NCBI RefSeq assembly: GCF_015207525.1
Contig: NZ_JADEWR010000018.1
Location: 1 to 40,647, forward strand
Length of the DNA: 40,647 nt
Direction: 5' to 3'
Origin: Nodosilinea sp. LEGE 06152
Lineage (GTDB): Bacteria > Cyanobacteriota > Cyanobacteriia > Phormidesmidales > Phormidesmidaceae
Below, one piece after another: positions 39,838-40,647 of this stretch; the first letter of the stretch is position 1, and each line of letters starts with the position of its first letter. The notes under the pieces were generated by a model. That model was not told where the DNA came from and did no database searches. It saw only the letters and a program-made list of their open reading frames with translations. Both the position numbers and the translations under genes were made by a program.

Positions 39838-40647
39838 CTAGGCGGGTGGTAGTGCCCTGGTCGGCGTCGCCACCCGCCGCAGACCCTGCTTAATCTGGTC
39901 GATCGCACCGTAGACAGCGATCGCACCAATATGTCGAGGGTGCAGCCGCAGCGCCCAGAGCCAGTGGGTCAGGGCCGCAACCGTTTGGCCCATTTGGTAA
40001 GAAGTTTGGGCGTGCTTGTAGACAAACTCCGCAAACATTTTGGGGTGGGCCTCAAAGGCGGCCCGATGCTTTTCAATCAGCCGGTTAAAACTCTCCTGGC
40101 GCAGTTTGGGGTTGCCCGACACCCGCGTGCCCGTATGGGTCAGCAGGTGATAGGTGACCGTGGGCAGACCAATCAGCGTGCAGGCCGGGTTGAGCCGCAA
40201 AAAGAACTCCGAATGCACCCGCGATCGAAAGGTTTCATCCCAGCCGCCGATGGCCAGTACTACCTCACGCTCCACCACCAGGGTTTGCTTGGTGTGGGGC
40301 GATCGCCCCGGTTCGGGGTCTTCTAAGAAAAAGTGCCTACCCTTGGGGCGATGGGCGGGGGGCAGACGGGTCAACAGCACCTCGCCGTGCTCGTTCACTT
40401 TGTTAATGCCCGACAAAACCCCCACGGGTGATGCTGTCTTTGGGGCGGCCTCCAGAGCCGCCATCGACACCGCCGCCATGTGGGGCAGCAGCACATCGTC
40501 GTCGTCGAGGTAGGTCACCCAACGGCCTCGCGCCGCCTCGGTTCCCGCATTGCGCGCCCCCGCCCCGCCCCGGCCTGGGTCGAGGCGAATGATCCGCACG
40601 CGGGGATCGTCGGGCAGCTGCACGGGCGGGTCAGAGGCATCATCCAC
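39838..40647 (-). CDS. Family 2 glycosyltransferase, 5' end outside window
   Basis: A partial GT2 protein of at least 269 residues runs off the right edge. The visible part begins inside the first strand block (V-DDASDPP), so roughly 80-100 residues are missing. It shows GGAGARNAGTEAARGRWVTY, the metal-binding YLDDDDVL, HTKQTLVVEREVVLAIGGWDE and the acceptor-side segment FFLRLNPACTLIG. The C-terminal helical part (QTSYQMGQTVAALTHWLWAL) is TPR-like, as in several cyanobacterial surface-glycan transferases. It is upstream of the GMC gene on the same strand, 83 bases apart. Confidence 0.85.
   Translation of the reverse strand: MDDASDPPVQLPDDPRVRIIRLDPGRGGAGARNAGTEAARGRWVTYLDDDDVLLPHMAAVSMAALEAAPKTASPVGVLSGINKVNEHGEVLLTRLPPAHRPKGRHFFLEDPEPGRSPHTKQTLVVEREVVLAIGGWDETFRSRVHSEFFLRLNPACTLIGLPTVTYHLLTHTGTRVSGNPKLRQESFNRLIEKHRAAFEAHPKMFAEFVYKHAQTSYQMGQTVAALTHWLWALRLHPRHIGAIAVYGAIDQIKQGLRRVATPTRALPPA

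Overview
The window comes from a cyanobacterium, probably a filamentous, non-heterocystous Leptolyngbya/Nodosilinea-like lineage. The evidence is a photosystem I psaK gene, the myxoxanthophyll genes cruF and cruG, solanesyl diphosphate synthase, an A2-type cytochrome oxidase (ctaCDE), a HetZ-related protein, a cyanobacterial group 2 sigma factor and many copies of the HIP1 octamer GCGATCGC. The genus is an inference. The first ~125 bases and the last ~800 bases hold genes cut by the window edges. No tRNA, rRNA, CRISPR array, insertion sequence or prophage was recognised.

Left part (1-11,100): an exported acetamidase/formamidase-family protein converges on the oxidase operon ctaC-ctaD-ctaE (minus strand) across a clear bidirectional terminator. 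Upstream of ctaC lie two direct repeats carrying GTTACAAA half-sites (RpaB/HLR1-like) and a perfect spaced inverted repeat. Next come a small hypothetical gene, a TPR-PAS-PAS-GGDEF diguanylate cyclase, and a group 2 sigma factor with its terminator. A 1.1-kb gene-free stretch with clustered hairpins follows, then murI and an uncalled 39-codon gene for a single-span membrane protein.

Middle (11,100-30,050): sds and a CYTH phosphatase converge on cruG and cruF. Divergent from cruF is a run of GNAT, ruvX, DUF3727, mltG, a YqeG-type HAD phosphatase and proB, with a candidate small RNA before proB. An undecaprenyl-phosphate sugar transferase, a HetZ-related protein, an HD hydrolase and the SRP RNA (ffs) follow. 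A phasin-like gene is paired with a gene encoding a C-terminal Cys/His cluster. The division genes ftsQ and ftsZ are followed by thiD on the minus strand, then psaK, which ends in a 15-bp-stem terminator.

Right part (30,050-40,647) looks more accessory. Two STAND/AAA-like ATPase genes are coupled by a TAGTG stop/start overlap: one has an N-terminal helix-turn-helix-like segment, the other a membrane span and 14 WD40 repeats. They are divergent from an orphan receiver protein whose phospho-acceptor Asp is replaced by Glu. This trio is the best candidate here for an undescribed signalling or conflict module. The window ends in a surface-glycan-type cluster on the minus strand: a GT-C membrane protein, two family-2 glycosyltransferases and a GMC oxidoreductase with an altered active-site position. 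Several starts were moved downstream from the longest open frame where predicted promoters, domain boundaries or ribosome sites decided the matter.
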